From assembly GCF_900497805.2 (NCBI RefSeq), contig NW_020954588.1:13250459-13314458 (forward strand): a DNA stretch of 64,000 bases, in the 5' to 3' direction. Shown piece after piece: positions 1 through 10,099 of this stretch. Each line of letters opens with the position of its first letter. Position 1 is the first letter of the stretch. The notes below the pieces were generated by a model. It saw nothing but the letters and a program-made list of their open reading frames with translations. It did no database searches and was not told where the DNA came from. The translations under genes were made by a program, and so were the position numbers. This DNA comes from Vombatus ursinus (lineage: Eukaryota > Chordata > Mammalia > Diprotodontia > Vombatidae).

Positions 1-1110
1 TTTGTTTTTGGTTATATTTATCTAGTTCTGAAAAGGAAGATTCAAGTCCCCCACTGTTATAGTACTACTATCTATTTCCACCTAGAAGTCATTTAACTTT
101 TAAAAATTTAGATGCTATAGTATTTTGTGCATATAGGTTTAGTATTAATATTACTTCATTGTCTATGGTAACTTTTATCAAAATGTAGTAACCCTATTTT
201 TCCCTTTTAATTAAATCTATTTTAACTTTAATTTGGTCTGAGATCTTAATTGCTACCCCTGCTTTTTTTTTGCATCAGCTGAAGCATAATAAATTCTACA
301 CCAGCCCTTTATTTTATCTCTGTGCATATCTCTCATTTTTAAATGTGTTTCATGTAAACAACATATTGTTGGAGCTTAAAGTTATATTTACTATTTGTGT
401 ATTTCCCTCCATCTTATTTGTCCTTCTCATTGTTCTTCTCTGCCTCTGTTATTTTATCTAGTTTACACATCTAGTTTACTTCTAACAGCTACCTTCCTAA
501 TCTACACTCTTTTAAAGAATCCCTTCCTGATTCTCTCCCCTTATCCTCCTATTCCTTATACTACCCACCCCTCTGAGAGTCCTTCCCTTATCCTCTCTCC
601 CCACCCTTCTAAATCTTAATCTACATACCCTTATTATCCCATCCCCTTGTCCTCTTATTTCTTTATAAGTTTAGAAGACTTTTATACCCTTTTATATGTA
701 TATATTGTTCCCTCTTTAACCCAGGTCCTGATAAGAATAAGATTCCAGAACTAAAAGCCCTTCACCCCCACCTCATTTTTCTATATTGGTTCTTCTTTTC
801 ATGACTCATTTGTGTGATATAATAACTTCTTTTTATCTTTTCCTACCCAATATTTTTTAGGATCACCCCATCATACTGACTTCAGTCCCAACCTTTCTTT
901 CAAACTACCCAAGTACCAATGACAGTCTTAAGAATACTGATAACATTTTCATATAGAAGAAGTAAACAGTTTGACCCTACTGAGTCCCTTATAATTAATC
1001 CTTAATATTTTACTTATATTTTCTTCTGGATCTTATATATACATTTTCCATTGAGTTCTGGTCTTTTTATCACAAATACCTGAAATATTTTCTATTTTAC
1101 TGTGTTATGG
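1..1110 (-). mobile_element. L1 LINE fragment (ORF2 N-terminal/endonuclease part into ORF1 side)
   Basis: Antisense L1, cut by the window edge. It is collinear with the L1 copies at 34283-38397 and 27340-31083: the endonuclease stretch (35-250), the block corresponding to the ORF2 start (about 260-370), the pyrimidine-rich inter-ORF region (about 380-900) and the ORF1 C-terminal side (about 950-1110). Read on the minus strand, the block near 30-55 gives a degenerate GDLN where L1 endonuclease has GDFN. It is heavily decayed. Short open frames in it are remnants, not genes. The right end abuts the sense RTE-type LINE at about 1110-1165. Confidence 0.8.
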
Positions 1111-1149
1111 AAATACTTGTTTTATTTCTTAAGTTCAGAATAAAATAAA

Positions 1150-2490
1150 TTCTTAAAAAACAATGAATGAGTCATATTGAGATACATCATTCAATAGTTC
1201 TTGTGCTTTGTACCTCTTGTGATATAAGTCTTGTGATACAACAACCCATTCTTGCCCTGGTTCTGGATAATGGACAATGCTCTTGCACTTTCCCAGTCAC
1301 CAGTGGAGTGGAGCAGGGCTGTGTGCTTGCTTCCATGCTTTTTAGCATGATGTCTTCAGCACTATTGTCAGACACCTTCAATAAGGATGAGAAAGGCATT
1401 AAGGTCAGCTACTGCATTGACAATACACTATTTAACTTGGAAAGGCTGCAAGCCAAGACTAAATTGGAGGGAGAGTTGGTACATGATTTTTTTTGGTCAC
1501 AGATGACTGTGCACTCAATGCAGACTCAGATACAACAAAGTATGAATCAATTCTCTGCTGCTTATGCTAATTTGGGTCTAACAATTAACACCAAGAAAAC
1601 ACAGGTTCTCCACCAGTCAGCATTTCACCATCGATATGTGGAGCCATCAATGGAGAAATACTAAATGCTGTGGATAATTTCACTTACCTTGGCTGGATGC
1701 TTTCCAGGGATGTAGACATGGATGATGAGATTGATGCATGCATTGCCAGAGCTTACTCAATGTTTGAGAGGCTCCAAAAGAAAGTGTAGGAGAGGAGAGG
1801 TATTAGACTGCCTACCAAACTGAAGGTCTACAGAGCCACTGTGCTGACATCATAGTTGAATGCCTGTGAAACCTGGACAATATACCAGTGCCATGCCAGG
1901 AAACTGAATCACTTCCATTTGAATGTTTTTATGAAGACTCTGAAGATCACCTGGCAAGATAAGGTACCGGACACTGATTTCCTTTTTTGAGCTAAAATGC
2001 CAAGTATTCAAATTCTGTTTCAGAGAGTGCAACTCTGATGGGCTGGCCATGTTCTAATGCCAAATGTAGATGTGCCTAAAAGACTATCTTTTGGAGAACT
2101 CACGAAAGGTTCTTAAGCACTCACATGGAGGTCAGAAGAAGTGATACAAGGATACTCTCAAAGTCTTTCTGAAGAACTTTGGAATTGATTGTATAATACA
2201 GGAGACACTGGCAAAGGACCATTCAGCATGGTGTGCCCACATCAAAAAAGCATCATGCTCTATGAATGAAGCAGAATTGCAGTTGCTCAAAAGAAATGTG
2301 AGATGCACAAATTTAGAAAATTCTCCACTCCGAATATTCATGTGTACTATTTGTGCCTGACTTGTGGTAGAGCCTTCCAAACTCATATTGGTCTGATCAG
2401 CCACAGTTGGACACACTGTATCTTTGCTCCAACATAGAGATGCCATTTTGATCCTCTTTGAGAACAAAGGACGACAACCAACCAACTATC
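1150..2490 (+). mobile_element. RTE-superfamily non-LTR LINE, 5'-truncated, reverse transcriptase plus C-terminal zinc finger
   Basis: A 5'-truncated LINE reverse transcriptase. The longest open part (1167-1664) reads SGVEQGCVLASMLFSMM, then RLQAKTK and GLTINTKKTQVLHQ, which are hallmarks of an RT palm region of the RTE-like type. After in-frame stops and frameshifts, downstream pieces still read TYLGWMLSR (from about 1680), CETWTIYQCHARKLNHFH (about 1865) and WAGHV (about 2042). Near 2352-2420 a C2H2 finger reads CLTCGRAFQTHIGLISH followed by SWTHC, the usual C-terminus of this LINE type. The active-site FADD region (about 1485-1505) is disrupted by a frameshift, so the copy is dead. The 3' end (about 2450-2490) resembles the 3' end of the SINE at 60640-60912, suggesting a LINE/SINE pair. 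The clade name is from memory; the LINE RT identity is firm. Confidence 0.85.
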
Positions 2491-2644
2491 CAAGCAATAT
2501 CAAGTTTTTAGTACAAGAGCAGGAGAAAACCATCATTGGGTGGTCAGAGAGACCTATAGAAAGAATCATGTGCTCAGACAGGGTTTTGACGGTAGAAAGT
2601 AAGTCACAGGATGACGGATTTAGAGTGAGAATGGACATTAGAGA

Positions 2645-2800
2645 GAAAGTCCAGCCCCTTCCTTTTACAGATTTGGAAACTGAAGGACAGGGGGGTGAAA
2701 TGACTTGTTTAGAATCACAGAGCTACTTTGTGTCTGAGGAAGGATGTAAACCAAGGTCTATTTGACTTGAAGCATGGCACCCTATCTACCATGCCAGAGA
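2645..2800 (-). repeat. MIR/THER-type CORE-SINE fragment
   Basis: Antisense MIR landmarks in order: 'tttacagatttggaaactga', a decayed 'aatgacttg...cacagagcta' block, and a tRNA-box-derived end near 2760-2800. Strongly diverged. Confidence 0.6.
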
Positions 2801-2884
2801 ACCAGACTACAAGACAAGCTAACTAGAGCAATCAACACAGTCCAAAGATATAAGCAATGACAGGAACTGGGAGGTCTAGACAAC

Positions 2885-2913
2885 TAATAATAATAATAAT
2901 AATAATAATAATT
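2885..2913. repeat. (TAA)n microsatellite
   Basis: About nine TAA units at the tail of the antisense MIR that follows. It probably grew from the TAA-rich 3' tail of that SINE. Confidence 0.95.
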
Positions 2914-3156
2914 AACATTTCCTTAGCATCTTCAGGTTTACAAAGCACATTGTAAATATTATCTCACACCAATTTTGAAAATACTATTGAAAAATAGTTA
3001 TTATCTCCACTTAACAGATGAGGAAACTGAGTCAGAAAGAGGTTAAGTGACTTGCCCATGATCACACAGTTAAGAACTGTCTGAGGCCAGATTTAAACTC
3101 ATGTCTTCTTGATTCCAAGTCCTGTGCTCTATATACTGTGCCATCTAGCTGCCTTC
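2914..3156 (-). repeat. MIR/THER-type CORE-SINE, near full length
   Basis: Antisense copy with 'tttacaaagcacattgtaaa', 'ttaacagatgaggaaactga', 'gttaagtgacttgcccatga', the B-box-like 'gatttaaactcatgtcttct' and 'ctgtgccatctagctgcc' in consensus order. Its 3' tail runs into the TAA repeat. Confidence 0.85.
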
Positions 3157-3269
3157 TGAGCAGTGTCTGACTTAAGAAATAGCAGGTTAGTTAATGCTAT
3201 AATATAGCAGTACAAAAAAAGCTAATATTTGAACAACCTGACTTTCAAGGTTTTCTTTTTAGGGGAGTG

Positions 3270-3445
3270 AGAAAAGCACATTTCAAATCTCAACCTCTGT
3301 TAGTCTCAATTTCTTTTTCTGTAAAATGGGGACAATAATAACATATGCCTTACAGGGTTGTTACAAGACTTAAGTTAGATAATACATAAATTGCTTGACA
3401 AACCTTAAAACATTATAGAAATGACAGCTATTATGATTATAAATG
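3270..3445 (+). repeat. MIR-type CORE-SINE
   Basis: Sense MIR core: 'ctcaatttctttttctgtaa', 'aatggggacaataataac', 'acagggttgttacaagactt' and the 3' part 'cttgacaaaccttaaaac'. The tRNA-like 5' end is decayed. Confidence 0.75.
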
Positions 3446-3479
3446 TTCTTATTTTTTATATACTGGATTTATCTCTTAC

Positions 3480-3790
3480 CTTGGACTTTGCACCTGGAAC
3501 CACCCCAGGCTCTGATTGATGAGTTTTGCCTCCTCTCTTCTTGATCCCAGCCTCCACCTCCATTTCTAACCATTTCCATGCCATGCCCCCACTGCCTCCA
3601 GTCCCTGATTTCCCCCTTTCCAGTTCTCTTTTATGTGTTATCTTCTTGCATTAAAATAGAAGCTTCTCAAGACTGTCTTGTTTGCTAATATTTGTATCCT
3701 CAGAGCTTTGCACAATGCTTACCATGATGAACACAATAAATGATTTATTAATAAAATTAGTAATATAATAAATATTAATAAATGCTATTT
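3480..3790 (+). repeat. L2 LINE 3' end
   Basis: Sense L2 3' region ending in a shape like 'tttgtatcctcagagctttg cacaatgctta' and an AATAAA-rich tail, preceded by the 'aagcttctcaagactgtctt' block (consensus: gtaagctccttgagggcagggactgtctt). Old and diverged. Confidence 0.65.
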
Positions 3791-3794
3791 ATCT

Positions 3795-4078
3795 ATTTGT
3801 TATAGCTTAAAGTTTGCAAAGCATATGTTTATATATATTATCTTATGAGTGTTATAATTCTGTGAGGTAGGTGAAGTAACTTTTATAATTTTATATGATT
3901 AAATTATATAATTTATAATTTATAATTTTATTGATGAAGAAACTGAGGCTGAGAAATGAAATTATTTTTCCCAGGATCACACAGGTAGTATCAGAGCAGG
4001 ATTTGAACCCTGGTCTTCCTGACTGCAGCTCTAGCACCCTAGGCACTATATATACCATATTGCCTCTCTACTATAACA
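3795..4078 (-). repeat. MIR/THER-type CORE-SINE with internal AT-rich expansion
   Basis: Antisense copy: 'aaagtttgcaaagcatatg', 'gatgaagaaactgaggctga', 'cccaggatcacacaggtag', 'gatttgaaccctggtcttcc'. Between about 3880 and 3935 the core is expanded by repeated TATAATTT-type units. Confidence 0.85.
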
Positions 4079-4084
4079 TGACCT

Positions 4085-4780
4085 CTCCAGGCCCGCTTCC
4101 TCATTAGAGCACCCATAAATTTGTGGAGGGAGACATGATTATTTTGAAACCAACAGTGATGCCTATTAATGACACTATTGGCAGCTTAATTAAGAAGTCT
4201 GGTAGTGATTATGTTAATAAAGTTGGCACGTTTTCAGTTCAGATTGACACTACCCAAGGGACTTAGCATAACTGATTTTTTTTTCAGTGATACTGAGATA
4301 GGTCACAGAGTGTGTGAGAGAAGGCCTTATTCAGTCTGGTGTGCAGAGACCAAAGTGGAAAAGCAGCATCTCAAAGACATGCTGTGAGGCATTGCTCAGA
4401 AGTGGAGCAGATTGAAATGACCCTCACCAAAGGAATATGTGGCAGGGTAGGAGAGAGAGGCCACTGATACAGGCAGCAAGATAAACGTGCTCTGAAATGA
4501 CAGAATGGTGTGCCTTAATAATTTGACTGGGTAACTGCAGAATGGATACATCTGTGGCACATCTGTACTGATCAAGTGAGCCGGTTGCAACAAAGCCTAA
4601 TTAATGGGTCCTGCCATGTTTTATTCTGTTGGTCTAACTGAGAGAATTGCCACAGGTTAAGGAGAACGTCTGACACGCCATCAGCAACTATGCCTCACCA
4701 CGGTGTCTCCCTCACTGCCTAGTACATTTCTCTGCCCACAGTAAGCATATAATATTTTTTTTTAAAAAATTAATTAAAGC
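4085..4780. other. Unassigned non-repeat block, candidate conserved non-coding DNA
   Basis: No repeat family is recognised. The block is balanced in composition compared with its AT-rich surroundings. It contains homeodomain-type cores in a small space ('gcttaattaagaag' near 4186-4199, 'gcctaattaatggg' near 4595-4608). No splice-consistent exon or convincing reading frame is seen. Whether it is conserved cannot be told from this sequence. Confidence 0.3.
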
Positions 4781-4784
4781 TAGA

Positions 4785-4935
4785 CTACCAAGCCAAATCT
4801 TGGCCCTGCTATTTACTCTCTAGGTGACCTTGAATTAGTTATTTAATCTTTATGAGCCTCAGTTTCTTCATTGATAATGGGACGGGATAATCTCTAATGC
4901 TTACCTTAGTTCTAAATCCTGTACCATCCCTTCAT
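4785..4935 (+). repeat. MIR-type CORE-SINE
   Basis: Sense MIR: 'cctgctatttactctctagg tgacc', 'gagcctcagtttcttcatt', 'gataatgggacgggataatc'. 3' end truncated. Confidence 0.8.
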
Positions 4936-4959
4936 CTTATGGTACAGTGAGGTTGTAGA

Positions 4960-5215
4960 TAGTCTAGTGCTTGGAGTAATGGACTGGGAGTTGGGATAGG
5001 CCTGAACATAAATTTTGCCTCAGATATTCACTAACTATGGGACCTTAATGTCTCTCTGGCTCAGTTTCCTCATTTGTAAAATAGACATAACAAGAACACC
5101 TACTTCCCAGAGTTGTTGTGAGGATAAAATGAGATAATATTTATTATCTCATTTAAAAAACCTTAAATCACTATAAATCACTATATAGCTATTATCATCA
5201 TCATTAATATTAATA
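4960..5215 (+). repeat. MIR/THER-type CORE-SINE
   Basis: Sense copy from the tRNA-like head ('tagtctagtgcttggagta') through 'ggctcagtttcctcatttg', 'agagttgttgtgaggataaa' to a tail with 'atagctattatcatcatc'. Confidence 0.85.
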
Positions 5216-5263
5216 AAAATAAAAATGCAAAGAAAGGAGGATTTAGAGTTAGAAGATCTAGAC

Positions 5264-5390
5264 CAGAGGTGGGGAACCTATGGCCTTGAGGCCACGTGTG
5301 GCCTTCTAGATCCTTAAGAGCAGCCTTTTGACTGAATCCAAATTTTACAGAACAAATTTTTGATTTGCAGCCACAGGTTCCCCACCCCTA
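5264..5390. mobile_element. Non-autonomous hAT DNA transposon (MITE)
   Basis: A 127-bp element with inverted ends: left 'cagaggtggggaacctatgg', right 'ccacaggttccccaccccta'. Inside are mirrored CTTGAGGCCACGTG/GTGGCC blocks. It is flanked by 8-bp direct repeats atctagac (5256-5263) and ctctagac (5391-5398), 7 of 8 identical, the length expected for hAT integration. It has no coding capacity. The ends match the widespread 'caggggtggggaacct' type of vertebrate hAT MITE. Confidence 0.85.
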
Positions 5391-5449
5391 CTCTAGACAA
5401 CTGGGTTTTGATACTGGCTCTATTCTTAGGCATTTATTCTTTAAAGACT

Positions 5450-5716
5450 AACTCGGGTAGCTCGGTGGCACAATGGGATGAGTGCCAGGCCTGTCAGATA
5501 AGTCAGCAAGTCTTATCTTTGTGAGTGCAAATCTGGTCTCAGACACTTCTTAGCTGTGTGGCCCTGGGCAAGTCACTTAACCCTATTTGCCTCAGTTTCC
5601 CCACATGTAAGATGAGCTGGAAGAAGGAAATGGCAAATCACTACAGGATCTTGCCAAGAAAATCCCAAATGGTGTCACAAAGAGTCAGACATGACTGAAA
5701 ATGACTGAACAACAAA
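5450..5716 (+). repeat. tRNA-headed SINE with RTE/BovB-like 3' tail (MAR1-like)
   Basis: Head 'ggtggcacaatgggatgag', then 'agctgtgtggccctgggcaa', 'gtcacttaaccctatttgcc', 'gaaggaaatggcaaatcact', 'cttgccaagaaaatcccaaa' and the RTE-type end 'agagtcagacatgactgaaa' with an ACAACAAAA tail. This SINE structure is typical of marsupials. Similar copies lie at 9130, 21572 and 25305. Confidence 0.85.
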
Positions 5717-5910
5717 AGGCCAGTTCAAATGCTATCTCCTGTAGGAAGTCTTTCCAGGTTTCTTCAGCCATTAATAATTTTCATCAGTATCTGTTTTGTA
5801 CATTATGTTTGCACTATCATTAATTGTGCATGTATTGTGGAATATGTTCATAAACTCCATGAAAGCAGGGACTCTATCCTATCTGTCTTCCCGGTTTCCT
5901 AAACAGTGAC
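5717..5910 (+). repeat. L2 LINE 3' fragment
   Basis: Sense L2 blocks: 'ctcctgtaggaagtctttcc' and, downstream, 'gaaagcagggactctatcct', with the usual spacing. Diverged. Confidence 0.55.
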
Positions 5911-6508
5911 CCAATTTGCCTGAAGTGGTTTTAAAATAAGCAGCTGGTGGATCAACCTTACAATGAGATTTAGCGTAAGATTTAATAATAATATTTCTAA
6001 AGATCTATTGTGAGTCTCATAATTCTGTCAGTTATGTCAGGCAAGTGTAATCCCCATTTTTATTGTCCTTTTGCAAATGGTCATTGGAGGGTGAAGGCAA
6101 CTTTATGTTAGATATATCTGAATAATGACAACCTCAGTGAAATAAAAATTAGAAATTTGGTTTGATTTAATCAAATAATCCTTGAAGAAACAACATTGGT
6201 ATTCGTTTTTCATTGATCACTCTGAATATTAAACATACCCACACTTAAAATGTCACAGAAAAAGACATAAACAGTGACCAGTCTTGATTGTGAAGGACAG
6301 ATGATAAAACACATTTCCCTCTTCTCATTTGATAGTGGAGGCCTAGGGGTACAGAAGGAGAAGGGGAGGCTATGGGTGCAGATATAACATCATTCTATGT
6401 GGCTATGTTGCTCAGTTAGGGTTACTTTTTTTTCTTTATTTCAAAGGAAGAGTCAATGAAGGTCAATATTAGGAAGAAACTGGTTTTAAAAACAAATAAA
6501 AAGGTATT
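5911..6508. other. No recognisable feature
   Basis: AT-rich sequence without recognised repeats, reading frames or regulatory structure. Confidence 0.4.
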
Positions 6509-6582
6509 GATTATTGATGGATGGAACACTTTTTTTATTTAGCTTTTAGAATATTTTTTATATCCATCATCTCCATTTAAAA
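6509..6582. repeat. Left arm of a long inverted repeat
   Basis: Its reverse complement matches 7445-7522. The best part is 21 of 21 over 'ttttaaatggagatgatgga t', then 'aaagctaaataaaaaa' with scattered differences. About 860 bp separate the arms. Confidence 0.8.
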
Positions 6583-6589
6583 CATTTTT

Positions 6590-7440
6590 AAAACTTAAAA
6601 AAATAATAGAACATTTCATACCACTTCAAAAAAAGTGACTGTCAGGAGCAGTAGTAATAAGAAATATTTATGCTAAATTTAACTCAATAAAATCTGAATG
6701 AAATGGAAAACATGGTGGAAAAACACATTTAGGAACTAAGCAAGTGCAATATGAAAAGACTTTGTGAAAAAAATCATTGTTATCCATTCTTAAGTAATAG
6801 TGAATTAATTACATTTTAGGTTTGCCTGAGTTCCAAGTGTCTGACAAACGCTTTAGAGTTGCAGGCATTTGGAAAGCCACTTTGCCCACTGCTAATGATA
6901 ATATCTATTTCCCCCCTCATACTTGTTGTCAGCACCCATATTTCAATAAAGAAAGTGCATTTGGTTATATTTAAACTGTGTGTTTACAATGCGTATAGAA
7001 TGATTGTATAATGGATGTCTGATTGAAGGCAAGAAGCTTGTACATCATTAATGCCGTTCTCTTTCCTTTGTCACTACTTTTAACTATCGCTGTGTAAGAC
7101 AAACATCCCTTTGCATCCGCCCCCATTATGCTGCAAACTATTATACAATGAAAAGAAATGCTCGTATTTCTCTTGCTATATATTAAAAAAAAATAATGAA
7201 GAGGATAATTATCGAGGCTCTATTGCAATTTCACAGTCCTGCTGTCAGTTACAAACTGCTGGGGCTGCACTCTCTGAGTTCATAATGTCAGGAGAACCCT
7301 GTGATTGAAATACAGTCACTTAATTAATTTCGCTCTATGATGACTTTCCACCGCTATGCATATGGAACATGCTCAGGGATGGGGACATGGGCTTTCAGAA
7401 AATGCAAGGCCAGAAATGCTTGGGGAGGAGGGAGGGCAGT
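6590..7440. other. Non-repeat block inside the inverted repeat, candidate conserved non-coding DNA
   Basis: No repeat family is recognised. The block has several TAATTA/TTAATTAATT cores (for example 7320-7330), an octamer-like tatgcatat near 7356-7364, and isolated CpGs. The 65-codon open frame at 7111-7308 has no recognisable domain and no exon signals, so I do not call it a gene. High information content and lack of repeats would fit a regulatory element, but this is inference. Confidence 0.35.
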
Positions 7441-7444
7441 TCAC

Positions 7445-7522
7445 TTTTAAATGGAGATGATGGATGTAAAAATGTTCTGAAAGCTAAATAAAAAAGAAAA
7501 AAAAGTATTCTACCAATCAATA
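7445..7522. repeat. Right arm of a long inverted repeat
   Basis: Reverse-complement partner of 6509-6582, about 85-90% identical over the best 55 bp. It ends in an A-rich run (about 7487-7504) that abuts the antisense L2 beginning near 7511. The extra outer similarity (ttattgat) may include the edge of that L2. Confidence 0.8.
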
Positions 7523-7800
7523 AGCATTGATTAAGCACCTACTATATCCCAGGAACTTTTAGGAGCTGGAGGTACAAAGACAAAAATGAAACAGTTTCTG
7601 CCTTCAAGAGCTTATGTTCAACTGGGAGGAGACCACATGTATTCATGTTATATACCAATTAATTACATACAAAATAAAGCCAAGGTGATTAGCTGGAGAA
7701 ATCAGGAAAGGCCTCATGGAGGAAGTGATAATGGAGATGAGCTTTAAAGAAAATGAAGATTTCTAAGAGGCTACAGTGAGGAGAAAGTTCATTACAGGTT
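7511..7800 (-). repeat. L2 LINE 3' end, antisense
   Basis: Reverse complement of the L2 tail: 'caataagcattgattaagca', 'cctactatatcccaggaact', 'tgccttcaagagcttatgtt', 'ggaaaggcctcatggaggaa' in order. Confidence 0.85.
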
Positions 7801-7837
7801 TGGGGAACATCTTACACAATTTGTGACATGTATCTAG

Positions 7838-8075
7838 GAATGTGCTGGCAAATGGCTCTTCAGAAAGAAAAAGAAAGTGTACCCTCTACACACATTTAAA
7901 TTTAATCTGCACTATTAACATTTTCTCTGTCAGTGTCTTAATGCTAGACAATCAACAAAACAGTAAGTTAAGCCCCGAATTATAGCAATTGTGGGTTTCT
8001 GAGGGGCGACTATTCATATTCGATATTTAACAATCAGCTCTCATGAACCAATATGAACTGGCTAACACACACCCC
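7838..8075. repeat. Unnamed dispersed repeat, copy 1
   Basis: Homologous to 45965-46215 over about 230 bp. Shared anchors are 'gtttaatctgcacta' (with one change), 'aacattttctc', 'gacaatcaa-aaaac', 'tttaacaa', 'ggctctcatga' variants and the spacing between them. No coding sense. The family is not known to me; an old DNA transposon is possible. Confidence 0.7.
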
Positions 8076-8119
8076 TGGACAGGTCTGTTCTTTTAGAGGG
8101 AGTGGGGTGGACTGGGGTG

Positions 8120-8240
8120 GATGTAATGTTGAACTCAGTCAGAGTCAAGAAAACCTAGATTCAAATTTACTTCTGACCCTTGCTACCTACGTACCCTTAG
8201 GCAAATTACACCCTCACTGAAACTCAGGCAACCCTCTGAA
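8120..8240 (+). repeat. MIR-type CORE-SINE fragment
   Basis: Decayed sense MIR: 'cctagattcaaatttacttc', 'acccttaggcaaattacacc'. Low similarity. Confidence 0.5.
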
Positions 8241-8244
8241 ACTA

Positions 8245-9125
8245 CTTTAGAAGAATTGAGCTCCTGACACTGATGAAATCATAAGTCCTTGATGTTACAT
8301 GTCCTTGAAGGGGAATTTATCTTTGACCAAACTCCAGCCTAAAAGCTAGCAATACAATCACAAAGTGTTAATACGGAATCAAACTAATTAAAGATAAAGC
8401 CACACTTTTCTTTGACAAAATTAAACAACCACATTAGACAAGTAAAAATAGATATTATTTTTCATGGTTGTAAATGGCTAAGCCTGTGGACCGCTATTTA
8501 CTTGGAAAGAATTTGGGGATGGGAATGTTTTTTTTTTGGGGGGGATGGAGATCTTTGCAAGGGTCAGAAAGGATTAGTCTTTCTTGCTCTCCACCATTGG
8601 TCATGGCGCCCTACAATGTTTAGCAGCAACTTGCCCAGAGGGAGATTTGTCCATCCAGTAGTTTGAGCTTGTTGGTATGAGAGAGCTTAAGACATCATTG
8701 AGAGAGCAGAGACACTAAGTCCATTCAGACATGAATACAGAAAGGTTGTAGCAATGGGACTCCTGGCAGCAGAGAAGAGAGTGAGCTATATAGAGGAGCA
8801 GAACTTGAGAAACCAGCCAAAAATGCTACCCAGAGATATACTGCAATCAAGGGTAGCTGTGTGAGGATTCCAGAAAAGAAGGACTTCCAGGGCCTCTAGC
8901 ATCAGGGGTTGCCGGTTGACTTTGTCATGTGTATATCTTACACATATGCTTTATCACTATGACACTGCTGTGGTTACTGTGTGTATTTGTTGGAAAGATC
9001 ACCTCAGGTATTGGGAAGGATATATTACAACTATTGGTTTTACTATGCTATCTTATTAAATTCCCTTTTTAAAAGCTAAGTGTGTCTACTCTTGATCATT
9101 AATAGGAAGAGCTCCATGGAGGCTC
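8245..9125. other. No assigned feature
   Basis: No recognised repeat. The 8650-9100 part ends in a polyadenylation-like ATTAAA block and could be an old retroelement end, but terminal repeats or coding parts were not found, so it is left unassigned. Confidence 0.3.
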
Positions 9126-9129
9126 ATGA

Positions 9130-9378
9130 GCTAGAGCGTTAAGTTGAGTCATTTCAGTCATGTCCAATTGCATGACCCCATTTGGGGTTTTCTTGGCAGA
9201 GAAACTGCAGTGGTTTGCCATTTTCTTCTCTAGATCATTTTAAAGATGAGGAAACCAAGGCAAACCCTGGGTTGCCCAGGGTAACCCAGCTAGTAAATGT
9301 CTGGGGCTGGATTTAAACTCAAGTCCTCCTCATTCCAGATTCAGCACTCCATTCACTGTGCCACCTCGCTGCTCAGAG
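9130..9378 (-). repeat. tRNA-headed SINE with RTE/BovB-like tail (MAR1-like), antisense
   Basis: Reverse complement of the same family as 5450-5716: 'gagtcatttcagtcatgtcc', 'accccatttggggttttctt', 'cagtggtttgccattttctt', 'gatttaaactcaagtcctcc', 'cactgtgccacctcgctgc'. Confidence 0.9.
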
Positions 9379-9594
9379 AGTTAGGAGTATAGTCCAAAAA
9401 AATTACTCCTAGAACCCAAGATAGCAGCCATCCTCAGGAGGCTCAACTCACTAAGAACAAGTTGAGGAAGTGTTCCAGAGGGGTGCTACATATTCTTAAT
9501 ATCGCATTACATTAATAACCTTTTCTTTGGTATGAGAAACCCACATAGTAGAAACTTCTGATACTAATCCACAACTTATGTCTGGTACTTTAAG

Positions 9595-9725
9595 AGGTCT
9601 GCCAAAAGCAGAGAAGTTAAGTGCATTCAGGGTCGTGCAGATAAAACATGTCAGAAAAAGTCCTTGAACCCAAGTATTCCTATTCCAAGACTAGTCATCT
9701 ATCCATAGTGCCAGATTGCCACTCT
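9595..9725 (-). repeat. MIR/THER-type fragment
   Basis: Antisense remnants: 'gagaagttaagtgcattcag', 'ccttgaacccaagtattcct', 'ctatccatagtgccagattgcc' shape. Diverged. Confidence 0.6.
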
Positions 9726-9934
9726 AATAAAATATTAATGAAGTTTTACTAATGTGCAACTGTGTAATATCTCACCATTTATTGGTTCTCATCTGTGCCA
9801 AGAATTTGTTTTCTATACATTCATTTCAGCACAACACCATGAGCTATGGCTGGCTTTAAAGTAGGTGACCCATCTCTAATCATTCACTAAACTCACCAAG
9901 CTATGGTGGTTATTCAAATGAGATAATGTACCTC

Positions 9935-10050
9935 AACAAATATAAGCCTCCTGAGGTCAGAGATTGTTTTGGCTTTTTCTTTGTATCCTCAATGCTTAGC
10001 ATGCCTGGCATATAGGAAGTGCTTAATGAATGCTTGTTGATTGCCTGTCT
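9935..10050 (+). repeat. L2 LINE 3' tail
   Basis: Sense tail: 'ctttgtatcctcaatgctta', 'gcatgcctggcatataggaa', 'gtgcttaatgaatgcttgtt'. Confidence 0.75.
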
Positions 10051-10099
10051 AAAGTGCTTTGCAAACCTTTCATTGCCACATGAATGCTAAATAATGAAA

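Noticed and set aside
8650-9110. Possible LTR-like end (ATTAAA block and pyrimidine-rich downstream text)
   Set aside because: No paired terminal repeat, no primer-binding site and no coding remnants were found, so an LTR call is not supported.
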